Positions 1-8,413 are shown, counted from the stretch's first letter. The stretch: 20,576 nucleotides of DNA from Clostridia bacterium (GCA_017552165.1 JAFZCF010000058.1:1-20576), one strand, 5' to 3'. Made by a program: numbers and translations. The notes: generated by a model from the letters alone, not told the origin.

Positions 1-2
1 AG

Positions 3-719
3 ACAAAAGAGGTCTATAAAGCGTTTTTGTATGCTGACAGGAGCGATCCCGACGCGGCCTCGTACAGGGCGGCCCTCCTTGGGGCTGACGCCGTTTCGTA
101 TTCCGGAATAAGAGAGTGTTTCTACGTTTCTCAGACTCCTGTCGAAAACACCGCTCCCGTGCTTGATTTTTCGTCGGATCTGTACGGATTTCTGCCGTCG
201 TTCAATTCTTCCGAGCTCGGTATTTGCGACGAAAAGGGCGTCAGATTCCTGCGCGTAGTCGCTTCACGCGCCGAGGGGGTCGAATGGTTCGGGTGCAAAG
301 GTTCCGTCCCTTTTTCGGCGGTAAAAGGCGCCGAATGCCTTTCATTCAGAATGAAGGTCGAGGGCTCGGGAGACAAGGAAATCTGCGTAATTCTTAAAAA
401 CGGCGACAAGTATCTCGAGTATTCCTCAGGCGTTTTCGACGGCTGGTATGACTACGCGTTTTCGGTCAGGAACTTTTGCGATCCGTCAGCGGACGGCTCG
501 TTTGAGGTGATTATCCTCGCAAGAAACGGTACGGGAAACACGGGACTGAGTCTTGACGTGGAGAAGATCAGCGTTTCAGCGAGGTCATATACCTATCTGC
601 TTGTCTTCGCGATCGCCGTGACTTCGGCGGCCGTCCTGACGGCAATCGCTGCCGCGGTTGTGTATTTTGCAAAAATTCGGCGCGCGGATCGCGTCCGGAG
701 GACAAAAAATGGCGCTTAA
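3..719 (+). CDS. C-terminal part of a membrane-anchored extracytoplasmic protein (5' end outside the window)
   Basis: The frame is open from the first bases of the window, so the true start lies upstream; a TTG at 27 is only the first possible start inside the window and is not preferred. About 190 residues of mixed polar and aromatic sequence with a beta-rich look come first. One strong membrane segment follows near the C-terminus (roughly residues YTYLLVFAIAVTSAAVLTAI onward), then a short Arg/Lys-rich tail (KIRRADRVRRTKNGA). This suggests a surface domain anchored by a C-terminal helix with its basic tail in the cytoplasm. The soluble part could be a jelly-roll, carbohydrate-binding-like domain, but I see no diagnostic motif. 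The stop TAA at 717-719 overlaps the radA start by 11 bases, so the two are probably cotranscribed. No family recognised. Confidence 0.7.
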   Translation, partial: TKEVYKAFLYADRSDPDAASYRAALLGADAVSYSGIRECFYVSQTPVENTAPVLDFSSDLYGFLPSFNSSELGICDEKGVRFLRVVASRAEGVEWFGCKGSVPFSAVKGAECLSFRMKVEGSGDKEICVILKNGDKYLEYSSGVFDGWYDYAFSVRNFCDPSADGSFEVIILARNGTGNTGLSLDVEKISVSARSYTYLLVFAIAVTSAAVLTAIAAAVVYFAKIRRADRVRRTKNGA

Positions 720-2088
720 AACTCTTTACGTCTGCACCGAATGCGGATATAAATCATCAAAATGGATGGGTAAATGCCCGTCCTGCGGAGCGTGGTCTTC
801 TTTTACCGAGGAGGTAGAGGAAACGAGGCCGGCGGCGAACAAAAAGTCGGCGTCCTTTTCCGGATACTCAGGTATCCAGTCTCCCGCGGTCAGGCTTTCG
901 GAGCTTGACGAGGACAGCGTTTCACGGCGCACGAGCGGGTGCGGAGAGATCGACAGAGTACTGGGCGGCGGCATCGTATCCGGCTCAGTTATTCTTCTCT
1001 CGGGCGAGCCCGGCATAGGGAAGTCGACGCTTCTCATGCAGCTTTGCGACAGCATAGCGGCTCCGGGAGAGAAGATCCTTTACGTTTCGGGAGAGGAATC
1101 TCCCGGGCAGCTCAAGCTCCGCGCGCGCAGACTCTCGGTAAAATGCGAGGGACTTTACATACAGACGGAGACCGAGGTCGAGAACGTCATCGAGCAGGCG
1201 GAGAAAATCGCCCCCGGTATGCTTATCGTCGACTCGATACAGACCGTCGTTTGTGACGGTGTGCAGTCTTCGGCGGGCAGCGTGACCCAGGTCAGAGAAT
1301 CCGCAGGAAGGTTTATTTCGTACGCAAAAAGCAAAGGCGTCACGGTGGTTCTCGTCGGGCACGTGAACAAAGACGGAGGCATCGCGGGGCCAAAGGTGCT
1401 CGAGCACATGGTGGACACCGTCCTCCATTTTGAGGGCGACCGGGACGGAACGTACAGAATAATCCGGGCGGAAAAAAACCGTTTCGGACCGACGAACGAG
1501 ATCGGCGTTTTCGAGATGACTGATCACGGTCTTGTCGAGGTTGTCAACCCGTCGGAGGCGCTCCTCGCGGGAAGACCCAAAAACGTATCGGGGAACTGCG
1601 CCGTTTGCGTCATAGAGGGCACGAGACCTATAATCGCGGAGATCCAGGCGCTCACCGCGCCGACAGTCTACGCCGCCCCGAAAAGGACTTCAAACGGTAT
1701 AGATTATAACAGACTTTATATGCTTCTTGCCGTGCTTGAGAAGAGACTGGGGCTGAAATTTTCGTCCTGCGACTGCTACGTCAACGTTATAGGAGGCCTG
1801 CGGCTCGAAGATACCGCGGCGGACCTACCGACGGCGCTCTCCCTTATCTCGTGTCTTAAAGACAGGCCGCTCAGCGACGGGCTCGTCGCCGTCGGAGAGA
1901 TAGGGCTTTCAGGAGAGTGCAGGGCGGTGACAAACGCAGAGCAGCGCGTCAGGGAGGCGGAGCGTCTGGGCTTTTCCAGTATCATCCTTCCGTCTCGCAA
2001 CGTAGGGGACAAAAAACTGAAACAGTCGGATTTTAACATCGAGCTTATACCGGTAAAGTCGGTTTTTGACGCGATAACTCACATCTGA
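709..2088 (+). CDS. radA: DNA repair protein RadA (Sms), branch-migration helicase
   Basis: RadA is a RecA-like, DnaB-type ATPase that drives branch migration in recombinational repair. The 459-residue protein shows the whole family plan. An N-terminal zinc finger has C9, C12, C23 and C26. The RecA-type ATPase has Walker A GEPGIGKS at 99-106, a Walker B strand ending MLIVDSIQT at 171-179, and the RadA-specific KNRFG motif at 256-260. A C-terminal Lon-protease-like domain follows (GGLRLEDTAADLPTALSL region), lacking proteolytic function in this family. I chose ATG 709 rather than the in-frame upstream start at 658 because GGAGG lies at 697-701 with good spacing and the zinc finger then sits at its normal distance from the N-terminus. 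Length is typical (about 455). It overlaps the preceding gene by 11 bases. Confidence 0.97.
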   Translation: MALKTLYVCTECGYKSSKWMGKCPSCGAWSSFTEEVEETRPAANKKSASFSGYSGIQSPAVRLSELDEDSVSRRTSGCGEIDRVLGGGIVSGSVILLSGEPGIGKSTLLMQLCDSIAAPGEKILYVSGEESPGQLKLRARRLSVKCEGLYIQTETEVENVIEQAEKIAPGMLIVDSIQTVVCDGVQSSAGSVTQVRESAGRFISYAKSKGVTVVLVGHVNKDGGIAGPKVLEHMVDTVLHFEGDRDGTYRIIRAEKNRFGPTNEIGVFEMTDHGLVEVVNPSEALLAGRPKNVSGNCAVCVIEGTRPIIAEIQALTAPTVYAAPKRTSNGIDYNRLYMLLAVLEKRLGLKFSSCDCYVNVIGGLRLEDTAADLPTALSLISCLKDRPLSDGLVAVGEIGLSGECRAVTNAEQRVREAERLGFSSIILPSRNVGDKKLKQSDFNIELIPVKSVFDAITHI

Positions 2089-2099
2089 ACGGTGGCAGT

Positions 2100-2693
2100 A
2101 TGAACGAGCAGATCGATTACGTACCGAAGGGTCTACGGATATTCGGTAAGATATTAAAATGGATTTTTATATCCGCTTGTGTCGCCGTGTTTCTTTGGCT
2201 CTGCCTGCGTGTAATCTGGCAGAAAGGGCCTTCATCGGTCAGAAACTATTATATGACTCAGTCCGCGTACGACGCCTCGGAGGGGCGTCCGCACGTTTAC
2301 GAGCGCAACGTATATAACACAACAGAACTCGAAAAACCGTTCCACGCGACAAAAGTCGTCACAACGAAGGAGACCTCCGGCCTTCAGATCGCCGTGTATT
2401 TTAACGTCAACTCCGTCCCATCGGCCGACCCCGGAAAGTTTTCGTTCCGGCTCGTTTCGGACGATAAAAACGAAACGGCGCTCCCGGTTGCCGTTGTTAC
2501 GGCAAACGCCGTTATGTACAGACATTTCAGGATAGTATTCGAAAACGTCGATCTTTCTGCCGACAAGCTCATCCTCGAGATACTTTACGACGGCGAACTG
2601 TTCGACAGCTGCGTCGCGCTGCTCAACGACGGGTATGAAAGAGAAATCAGTCTCGGCGCGTCCGAACGGAGGATCAGAAATGAAGCTGATTGA
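2100..2693 (+). CDS. Hypothetical single-pass membrane protein
   Basis: I do not recognise a family. The 197-residue protein has a short N-terminal segment, one hydrophobic helix at about residues 18-41 (ILKWIFISACVAVFLWLCLR), and a roughly 150-residue extracytoplasmic domain that looks beta-rich. The helix lacks a signal-peptidase site, so it is probably a membrane anchor. The ATG lies 11 bases after the radA stop; the preceding sequence CGGTGGCAGT offers only a modest ribosome-binding site, so translation may depend on coupling to radA. Its last 14 bases overlap the zinc-ribbon gene that follows, which suggests the two proteins are made together. Function unknown. Confidence 0.75.
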   Translation: MNEQIDYVPKGLRIFGKILKWIFISACVAVFLWLCLRVIWQKGPSSVRNYYMTQSAYDASEGRPHVYERNVYNTTELEKPFHATKVVTTKETSGLQIAVYFNVNSVPSADPGKFSFRLVSDDKNETALPVAVVTANAVMYRHFRIVFENVDLSADKLILEILYDGELFDSCVALLNDGYEREISLGASERRIRNEAD

Positions 2694-3345
2694 CAAAACA
2701 ACGGCGGTCGGGTATAAATGCCCGAACTGCGGCGGGACGGTGTCGGGTCCGGACGGCGCTCTTTCGCTCAGCGGCGACATGTTTACGCTCAGATGCGGAT
2801 GCCGCGACAAATCAAAGGAGATCCCGCTGAGGATTAACAAAAAGAACGGCGTTTTCGCTTTTTCCGTCCCCTGTTTTATATGCGGTGAAACTCATAAATA
2901 CGAGGTGTCGTCCGAAACCGATTTCGGGGGTACAGTCGTTATGAACTGCCCGATGACGGGGCTCGGCATCTGCTTTGCCGGGAGCAGGGACGGGGTAACG
3001 GCTGCTGCCGCTTCTACAGACGCAAGATTCAGGGAAGCGGTCGAGGACGCCGGATTCGAGACTCCCGAGAACTTTTTTGAGGCGCGGTTTTCGTCGGAAG
3101 AGAGCAGACCGGGTATAAGCCCGGAGGATCTCACGTCGCTCAATTATCTTATAAAGACCCTGACAGAGGAGGGAACGATACAGTGCCTGTGCGGTATCTG
3201 TGCCGACCCTCTTATAGACTCGGAAGGTGACGACGCCGTCCTGACCTGTCCGGTATGCGGAGCGAAAGCAAGGATTCCACTGCGCGTTCTTTCCGATCCG
3301 TACCGGCTTGCCGAGATTGACGGTATAGACCTTGTAATCGAATAA
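2680..3345 (+). CDS. Hypothetical cysteine-rich protein with several zinc ribbons
   Basis: The 221-residue protein carries 13 cysteines arranged as three apparent zinc-ribbon units: C14/C17 (CPNCGG) with C39/C41, C65/C68 (CFICGE) with C90/C98, and C169/C171/C174 (CLCGIC) with C190/C193 (CPVCGA). The stretch at about 110-165 is acidic and cysteine-free, probably helical. The start is ATG 2680, because GGAGG at 2668-2672 is 7 bases upstream; an in-frame ATG at 2635 lacks such a site and would only add 15 residues inside the previous gene. It overlaps the preceding membrane-protein gene by 14 bases, and a strong terminator starts 3 bases after its stop. No membrane segment or catalytic motif is visible. 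A regulator or metal-dependent scaffold is possible, but the function is unknown. Confidence 0.75.
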   Translation: MKLIDKTTAVGYKCPNCGGTVSGPDGALSLSGDMFTLRCGCRDKSKEIPLRINKKNGVFAFSVPCFICGETHKYEVSSETDFGGTVVMNCPMTGLGICFAGSRDGVTAAAASTDARFREAVEDAGFETPENFFEARFSSEESRPGISPEDLTSLNYLIKTLTEEGTIQCLCGICADPLIDSEGDDAVLTCPVCGAKARIPLRVLSDPYRLAEIDGIDLVIE

Positions 3346-3348
3346 AAA

Positions 3349-3381
3349 GCGGAGAAGCCGTCGCGCTTCTTCGCCTTTTTT
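3349..3381. terminator. Bidirectional intrinsic terminator between convergent genes
   Basis: The 10-bp stem GCGGAGAAGC (3349-3358) pairs with GCTTCTTCGC (3365-3374) with one G-U pair, around a 6-base loop. It is followed on the plus strand by a run of T residues to 3381, and on the minus strand by TTTTTATT. It can stop the radA run from the left and the DUF3784-like gene from the right. Confidence 0.9.
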
Positions 3382-3387
3382 GTTTGT

Positions 3388-3702
3388 TCAGCTGAAAACC
3401 GAACCGTTATACTTTTTCTGAGCTTTGAAAATGAAATAAAGTCCGATCGCCGCTCCGACAGGCAGGGGAATCCACCAAAGCGGCAAATACGTCAGTATCA
3501 GCACCCCGGACAGACACATCCCGACGCCGATTATTATCAGGCCGATGCCGATGAGCCGGCAATACGCGGGTAAATCCGATTCTTTGACGTTTCTGCGGTG
3601 GTAGTCGTGTATCAGGGAGATGTTTTTCTTTATACCGATATTCGCTCCGATAACGACGCACAGCAGCCCGACTGCGAGCAAGGTGACAGAACCGACTATC
3701 AT
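3388..3702 (-). CDS. Small membrane protein, DUF3784-like
   Basis: This 104-residue protein has three hydrophobic segments at about residues 2-24, 48-72 and 74-94, with a short basic region (HDYHRRNVKES) between the first and second. The layout of a first helix, a polar LIxxY-type stretch and a helix pair resembles the DUF3784 membrane proteins common in Clostridia; this is recognition by eye and not certain. The function of that family is not known. The ATG is preceded by AGGAG at good spacing. It follows the acetyltransferase gene by 20 bases on the same strand, so both are probably read from the promoter at 4388-4416. Confidence 0.7.
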   Translation of the reverse strand: MIVGSVTLLAVGLLCVVIGANIGIKKNISLIHDYHRRNVKESDLPAYCRLIGIGLIIIGVGMCLSGVLILTYLPLWWIPLPVGAAIGLYFIFKAQKKYNGSVFS

Positions 3703-3722
3703 TTATTCAGCTCCTTCGGCTT

Positions 3723-4346
3723 TCAGAATATCTGCCCCGGAAGTCTGAGCTTTTCCTTTGGAGGGAACGCTTTGTCAAACTCTTCGACGTCGTCGTCACT
3801 GACGTAATATCCCTGCGGTGTGCGGTAAATCCCCGTTACTTTGTCGAGATATCCGGGTATCAGCTCTTTGCAGAGGAAGAACGATGAATCTGCGTCATCC
3901 GGAAGATCGTGGTATCTTATGCCGAAACGCGACGCGTAGTCAAATCCGCATTTTCCGTAGAAACCGATGTTTCCTTCGAAAAGCACGGCTCCGTAGCCGA
4001 GCGCAGTCGCCTTTTCGAGAGAAAAGTCAAGCAGCGCTTTACCGTATCCCTTTCTTTTGAGATCCGGAGCTATGCATATCGGTCCCATAGTCAGAACGGG
4101 CACCGTTCCGCCGCCGTCCGAGTCTATGACTGTCTTCATGAACATATTCTGCCCGATCAGCCGTCCGTCTTTTTCCATAACAAAGTCAAGCTCCCTGACG
4201 AAAGCAGGGTCGTCGCGAAGGACGTGGATGACGTAATGTTCGCTGCAGCCCGGACGGTATACGTTCCAGAAGGATTCTCTGATCAGATTCTCAACTTCGC
4301 CGCGGTCCTTCGGCTCCTCGTTTCTGATAATATAGTCCTTTACCAT
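3723..4346 (-). CDS. GNAT-family N-acetyltransferase
   Basis: The protein probably transfers an acetyl group from acetyl-CoA to an unidentified amine. Its 207 residues show the GNAT fold signature: a strand GPICIAPDLK followed by the pyrophosphate-binding turn RKGYGK (about 98-103) and its helix, then the motif-B region LFEGNIGFYGKCGFDYA, typical of YhbS/eis-like members (GNxxFYxKxGF). The C-terminal 60 residues are outside the core domain. I chose ATG 4346 because GGAG lies 9 bases upstream. A GTG at 4367 would add 7 residues and put that site inside the gene. The substrate cannot be told from sequence. It shares a transcript with the small membrane protein downstream. Confidence 0.85.
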   Translation of the reverse strand: MVKDYIIRNEEPKDRGEVENLIRESFWNVYRPGCSEHYVIHVLRDDPAFVRELDFVMEKDGRLIGQNMFMKTVIDSDGGGTVPVLTMGPICIAPDLKRKGYGKALLDFSLEKATALGYGAVLFEGNIGFYGKCGFDYASRFGIRYHDLPDDADSSFFLCKELIPGYLDKVTGIYRTPQGYYVSDDDVEEFDKAFPPKEKLRLPGQIF

Positions 4347-4387
4347 TTTGAACAATCTCCATTTCACGGTACAAATTACCGGAGACT

Positions 4388-4416
4388 ATTATACATCAGC
4401 GCGCCTGCAAAGTCAA
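4388..4416 (-). promoter_or_regulatory. Sigma-70-type promoter for the acetyltransferase gene
   Basis: On the minus strand, TTGACT (4416-4411) is followed by exactly 17 bases and a perfect TATAAT (4393-4388). The start codon of the acetyltransferase is about 40 bases downstream. The -35 box lies in the tail of the hairpin that follows lysA. Confidence 0.85.
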
Positions 4417-4418
4417 CA

Positions 4419-4450
4419 ACACCCGGGTTGACCGAAAAGGCCCCGGGTGT
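4419..4450 (-). terminator. Probable terminator hairpin after lysA
   Basis: A perfect 9-bp GC-rich stem, ACACCCGGG (4419-4427) with CCCGGGTGT (4442-4450), encloses a 14-base loop just past the lysA stop. The tail on the minus strand reads TGTTGACTTTG, a poor U tract, so termination may be incomplete or factor-assisted. Confidence 0.6.
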
Positions 4451-4457
4451 CGTGCTG

Positions 4458-5780
4458 TTATTTTACGTCATGAGAAACTATGTCGTCAAGCGTTTCGCGG
4501 GCAACTGCGACCCGCCCCGCGCCGTCTTTTATAATGACTACGGGAGGTCTCAAAACCCTGTTGTATCCGGATGACATGGAGTAGTTGTACGCTCCGGTGC
4601 AGGCGACGGCGACGAGGTCGCCGCGTTTTATTCCTGCCGGCATCGGTACGTCCGTTTGAACGATGTCTCCGCTTTCACAGCAGCATCCGGCGACCGTGCA
4701 GGTCATATCGCGCGGAGACGACATATCCGACGCGGGATAACAGGTGTATTTTGACCTGTAAAGCGCATATCGCGGATTGTCGGTCATGCCGCCGTCGATG
4801 GCAACGTAATTGCGGTATCCCGGAATTTTTTTAACGGATGAGACGGTGTAGAGCGTCATGCCGGCGTCCGCGACGATGCTCCTGCCGGGCTCCATGATTA
4901 TGTACGGCAGTCTGATATTGCGCGCCGCCGATGCGCTTTTAAGCGCTGCGGCGATCCTTCCGACTGCGCTTTTTATCGTGACCGGGGAATCGGAATCGAC
5001 GTAGCGTATTCCGATGCCGCCGCCGATATCAAGTATTTCGGCTTCGAATCCGAAACGCGCTTTTACGTCCGCGATAAAATCGATCATGACGCGAGCCGCG
5101 CGCTGGTGCACGTCCTCGTCGAGGACCTGAGATCCGACGTGACAGTGAAATCCGACGAGCGTAACCGAATCCGACCCGAGCGCCGCCTTTGTGATCTCAA
5201 AAGCCGCGCCGGTCTCTATTGCCGAGCCGAACTTTGAGTCCACCATGCCGGTATTTACGGCTTCATAGGTGTGCGGATCGATCCCCGGGGTGACGCGAAT
5301 GAGTATTTTTGTTTTTTCGGTTCTGCCGAGATCGCGGGATATTCTGCCGATAGCGTCGAGCTCCTCCGCGTTGTCGACGACAATGTACCCGACGCCGTTT
5401 TTCAGCGCAAACTCTATGTCGCGGTCGGTTTTCGCGTTGCCGTGAAACAGCACGCGTTCCATCGGAACGCCCGCCGAGATGGCCGTAAACATCTCTCCGC
5501 GCGAAACAACGTCGAGGCCGAGGCCTTCCCCTGTAATTATCGAAAGCAGCCCGGTGAAGCAGTTTGCCTTGCACGCGTAGAAGGGAAGTCCGCCGTTCTC
5601 TCCGAAATTCTCAGAAAACGCGTCGAGATATTCGCGGCATCTGTCCTTTACTCTTTGCTCATCGATAAGATAGAGAGGAGTTCCGTACTGCGAGGCGAGA
5701 ATATCCGCCCCGACGCCTGAAAAAGTGAGAACGCCGTTTTCGTCGACGCCTATATTGTCAGAAATCATTTTTTCATTCAT
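4458..5780 (-). CDS. lysA: Diaminopimelate decarboxylase
   Basis: LysA is the PLP enzyme (EC 4.1.1.20) that decarboxylates meso-diaminopimelate to L-lysine, the last step of the pathway. The 440-residue protein shows the fold-III barrel with the PLP lysine in YACKAN (K71), the HCHVGSQ motif, the glycine-rich phosphate loop DIGGGIG, EPGRSIVADAG, and the second-subunit active-site motif CESGD followed by GAYNYSMSSGYN. Length is slightly above the usual 415-430. It is the last gene of the lysine operon, 13 bases after ddh. The start site is weak: ATG 5780 lacks a clear Shine-Dalgarno, and a second ATG four codons later is equally possible. Stop TAA is followed by a hairpin. Confidence 0.96.
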   Translation of the reverse strand: MNEKMISDNIGVDENGVLTFSGVGADILASQYGTPLYLIDEQRVKDRCREYLDAFSENFGENGGLPFYACKANCFTGLLSIITGEGLGLDVVSRGEMFTAISAGVPMERVLFHGNAKTDRDIEFALKNGVGYIVVDNAEELDAIGRISRDLGRTEKTKILIRVTPGIDPHTYEAVNTGMVDSKFGSAIETGAAFEITKAALGSDSVTLVGFHCHVGSQVLDEDVHQRAARVMIDFIADVKARFGFEAEILDIGGGIGIRYVDSDSPVTIKSAVGRIAAALKSASAARNIRLPYIIMEPGRSIVADAGMTLYTVSSVKKIPGYRNYVAIDGGMTDNPRYALYRSKYTCYPASDMSSPRDMTCTVAGCCCESGDIVQTDVPMPAGIKRGDLVAVACTGAYNYSMSSGYNRVLRPPVVIIKDGAGRVAVARETLDDIVSHDVK

Positions 5781-5793
5781 TTTCAGAAATGGC

Positions 5794-6771
5794 TTACAGA
5801 TATTTTGCCCTCTGTTCTTCGGGTGTGAGAGGAGAGAGAAAAGCCGGAGGGATGTCGAATATAGTACGGCATCCGGTCTCGCCCCGCTTCGACATCCTGT
5901 CGGCGGCCCTTGCGAGGGCCACGAGCACGCTGCCCGTGAACTCGGGGTTTGAATCGAGTTTCAGACTGTATTCGACGGTATGAGTGTTTTCGAGATTGAA
6001 TCCCGTCTTTCCGGTCCTGATGACGAATCCGCCGTGAGGGAGACAGGAATGCTTTTCCTTCAGCTCCTCGGCGGAGATAAAGTGAACCGTAGTGTCATAG
6101 TCGGCGAAATAATCGGGCATGCTTTTTATGGCTGCCTCGACTTTTTTCGAATCCGCGCCGTCTTTAAGCACGACGTAGCATTCGCGGCGGTGTTTTTCCG
6201 ACGTTTTGAGCTCGGGACAATTGCCCGAGCGGACGGAGTTGACCGCTTCCTCTATCGGGACGGTGTACTGCCTCGCGTCGGCGACGCCGTCAACGTGTCT
6301 TATAGCATCCGAGTGGCCCTGGCTTACGCCTCTGCCCCAGAATGTGTAATCTTTTCCGTCGGGCAATACGGCCGAGGAGTACAGACGGTTGAGCGAAAAC
6401 AGCCCGGGATCCCATCCTCCCGAAATGACGGCGACGTTTCCGCCCTCTGCCGCGGATTCATCCACGGCGGCGAAAAACGACGGTATCTTCGGGTGTGTGT
6501 CAAAACTGTCGACGATGTTGAAATCCCGCGCAAGCTTCGGCGAAAGCACGGGCAGGTCGGTCGCGCTTCCTCCGCAAACGACGAGAACGTCGAACTTTCC
6601 CTTGTGAGAGATTATTTCCGATGCGGGGAATACTTTTGCACCAGACACGGTTTTTACGGTTTCGGGGTCGCGTCTTGTGAAGACGCCGTAGAGCGTGACG
6701 TCGTCGTTCTGCTTTACCGCGGACTCAACTCCGCGAGCGATGTTGCCGTATCCGAATATCGCGATTTTCAT
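5794..6771 (-). CDS. ddh: meso-Diaminopimelate D-dehydrogenase
   Basis: Ddh (EC 1.4.1.16) converts tetrahydrodipicolinate, ammonia and NADPH to meso-diaminopimelate in one step, bypassing the acylase or aminotransferase branches. The 325 residues begin with a Rossmann motif (IFGYGNIARGVE, about 4-15). Hallmarks of the family are SGGWDPGLFSLNRLY, the WGRGVSQGHSDAIRHVDGV block and the C-terminal HGGFVIRTGKTGFN region. Length fits the roughly 320-residue corynebacterial type. Its ATG overlaps the dapB stop as ATGA (6771-6768), so translation is coupled. The product is used both for peptidoglycan crosslinks and by LysA next door. Confidence 0.96.
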   Translation of the reverse strand: MKIAIFGYGNIARGVESAVKQNDDVTLYGVFTRRDPETVKTVSGAKVFPASEIISHKGKFDVLVVCGGSATDLPVLSPKLARDFNIVDSFDTHPKIPSFFAAVDESAAEGGNVAVISGGWDPGLFSLNRLYSSAVLPDGKDYTFWGRGVSQGHSDAIRHVDGVADARQYTVPIEEAVNSVRSGNCPELKTSEKHRRECYVVLKDGADSKKVEAAIKSMPDYFADYDTTVHFISAEELKEKHSCLPHGGFVIRTGKTGFNLENTHTVEYSLKLDSNPEFTGSVLVALARAADRMSKRGETGCRTIFDIPPAFLSPLTPEEQRAKYL

Positions 6772-7526
6772 ACAGTTTCCGCCTTTCCGAGCATATCGCT
6801 CATACCGTAAACTCCGGGTCCCATGCCGCCAGTGATAAATCTCACGGCGACGAGCGCCCCCTCGGCGAATACCGCGCGGGAGTGCGCCTCGTGCGTCAGC
6901 GTGAGGGTCTGGCTCGGAGTTGAAATAATTATCTCGTGTTTTCCGACAACGTTTCCTATCCTGACGGAGTTAATACCGATTTCGTTTTTGTCTCTTGCGC
7001 CGAAACCGGAGCGGCCAGATTTTACGAACATCTCCGGTCTGGTTTCCCTTATCGCCTCGGCGAGGGATACTGCGGTGCCGCTAGGCGCGTCGGCTTTTCT
7101 GTCGTGATGCGTTTCGACTATCTCTATCTCGGCGCCCGGCAGGGACGCGGCCGTTCTTTTTGCCAGCTCGGCGAGCAGGGCGATGCCGATCGAATAGTTT
7201 GAAGCGTAAAAAACCGGTATGGTCTTTGCCGCCTCTTTTATTTTTGCCTTTTCCGGTTCGTCGTGGCCCGTCGTCCCGATAACGATCGGAACGCGGTTTT
7301 TCAATGCGTAGTCAAGCGCGCAGGAGGTCGCCGTGTGAAACGAAAAGTCAACCACACAGTCGCATCCCGGGGCGCCGTTAAAGCTGTCCGAGACCGGTAT
7401 TTCGAGCCCCTTCGGGTCGCCGGTGTCGACGCCGTAAACCACGCCGATATCGTCGGATTCACCGGCGAGGCGCAGTATCTCGCGTCCCATCCTGCCGCAA
7501 ATTCCGTTTATAATTACTTTTATCAT
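6768..7526 (-). CDS. dapB: 4-Hydroxy-tetrahydrodipicolinate reductase
   Basis: DapB (EC 1.17.1.8) reduces the DapA product to tetrahydrodipicolinate with NAD(P)H. The 252-residue protein has the N-terminal nucleotide-binding GICGRMGRE motif, VDFSFHTA, the VIGTTGHDE segment, and the substrate-binding/catalytic block ETHHDRKADAPSGTA, with the conserved histidine pair and lysine of the family. It ends with the usual GMGPGVYGMSDML. Length is on the short side of normal (about 250-270). Both ends overlap neighbours by ATGA (with dapA at 7526-7523 and ddh at 6771-6768), so the three genes are translated as a coupled unit. Confidence 0.96.
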   Translation of the reverse strand: MIKVIINGICGRMGREILRLAGESDDIGVVYGVDTGDPKGLEIPVSDSFNGAPGCDCVVDFSFHTATSCALDYALKNRVPIVIGTTGHDEPEKAKIKEAAKTIPVFYASNYSIGIALLAELAKRTAASLPGAEIEIVETHHDRKADAPSGTAVSLAEAIRETRPEMFVKSGRSGFGARDKNEIGINSVRIGNVVGKHEIIISTPSQTLTLTHEAHSRAVFAEGALVAVRFITGGMGPGVYGMSDMLGKAETV

Positions 7527-8410
7527 ATCAGCCCGCAGTCCCTCATGAGTTTGTAAAGCACAGCTCCGTGCTCCTCCTCGATGCAGGTAAGAGGCAGACG
7601 GAGGGAGTTTTCGCCAAACCCCATTTTTGCCATCGCCGCCTTGACCGGTATCGGGTTCACCTCACAGAACAGGGCGTTTATCAGGGGAAGATATTTCATC
7701 TGCGCCTCGGCGCTTTCCCTGATCTTGCCGTCAAAGAAATCGTGGCATATTTTTGACGTTTCGTACGGCATTAGGTTCGAAAGAACTGAGATGACGCCGC
7801 TGCCTCCCATCGAGAGGATCGGGACGATCTGGTCGTCGTTTCCTGAGTAGATATCGAGCTTGTCGCCGACGAGAGAAGCCGTCTCGACGATTTTCGAGAT
7901 GTTGCCTCCCGCTTCCTTGATGCCGCGAATGTTTGGATGAGACGCAAGTTTCAGATAAGTATTCGGCTCAATGTTCACGCCGGTCCTTGACGGAACGTTA
8001 TAAAGTATAAGCGGCTTGTCCGACGCGTCGGCGATGGTTTCAAACATCTTAACGAGTCCGTTCTGCGTCGCTTTGTTATAATACGGCGTGACGATAAGCA
8101 TAGCGTCATATCCGTACGAGCACGCGGCTTTTGTCAGATCTATCGCATATGCGGTATCGTTGGAGCCGGTACCGGCGATCATCGGCACGCGTCCTGCGGC
8201 GCGCTCGGCCGAAAAAGATAAGACCTGTCTGTGTTCCTCGTCCGTAAGTGTCGAGCCCTCGCCGGTCGTCCCCGCTATCACGAGGCCGTCGATTCCTTTT
8301 TCTATCTGCCAGTCGATGAGTTTCCCGAGAGCGTCATAGTCGATGCCGTCTCCCGAAAAGGGGGTTATGAGCGCTGTTGCGGCGCCTTTGAAAACAGGGT
8401 TAATCGTCAT
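7523..8410 (-). CDS. dapA: 4-Hydroxy-tetrahydrodipicolinate synthase
   Basis: DapA (EC 4.3.3.7) condenses pyruvate with aspartate semialdehyde, the committed step to diaminopimelate and lysine. The 295-residue TIM barrel has GTTGEG at 47-52 (the TTGE pyruvate-carboxylate site), the catalytic tyrosine in LYNVPSRTG (Y137) and the Schiff-base lysine in GIKEAGG (K165). Length is standard. ATG 8410 has GGAG at 8422-8419, 8 bases upstream. It is first in the dapA-dapB-ddh-lysA operon, behind a lysine riboswitch, so lysine is expected to repress the whole set. No lysC or asd is present in the window, so aspartate semialdehyde must come from elsewhere in the genome. Confidence 0.97.
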   Translation of the reverse strand: MTINPVFKGAATALITPFSGDGIDYDALGKLIDWQIEKGIDGLVIAGTTGEGSTLTDEEHRQVLSFSAERAAGRVPMIAGTGSNDTAYAIDLTKAACSYGYDAMLIVTPYYNKATQNGLVKMFETIADASDKPLILYNVPSRTGVNIEPNTYLKLASHPNIRGIKEAGGNISKIVETASLVGDKLDIYSGNDDQIVPILSMGGSGVISVLSNLMPYETSKICHDFFDGKIRESAEAQMKYLPLINALFCEVNPIPVKAAMAKMGFGENSLRLPLTCIEEEHGAVLYKLMRDCGLI

Positions 8411-8413
8411 TTT

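Noticed and set aside
658..708. Upstream in-frame start for radA
   Set aside because: It lies inside the preceding gene's membrane segment and has no ribosome-binding site; ATG 709 has GGAGG and gives the normal N-terminus.
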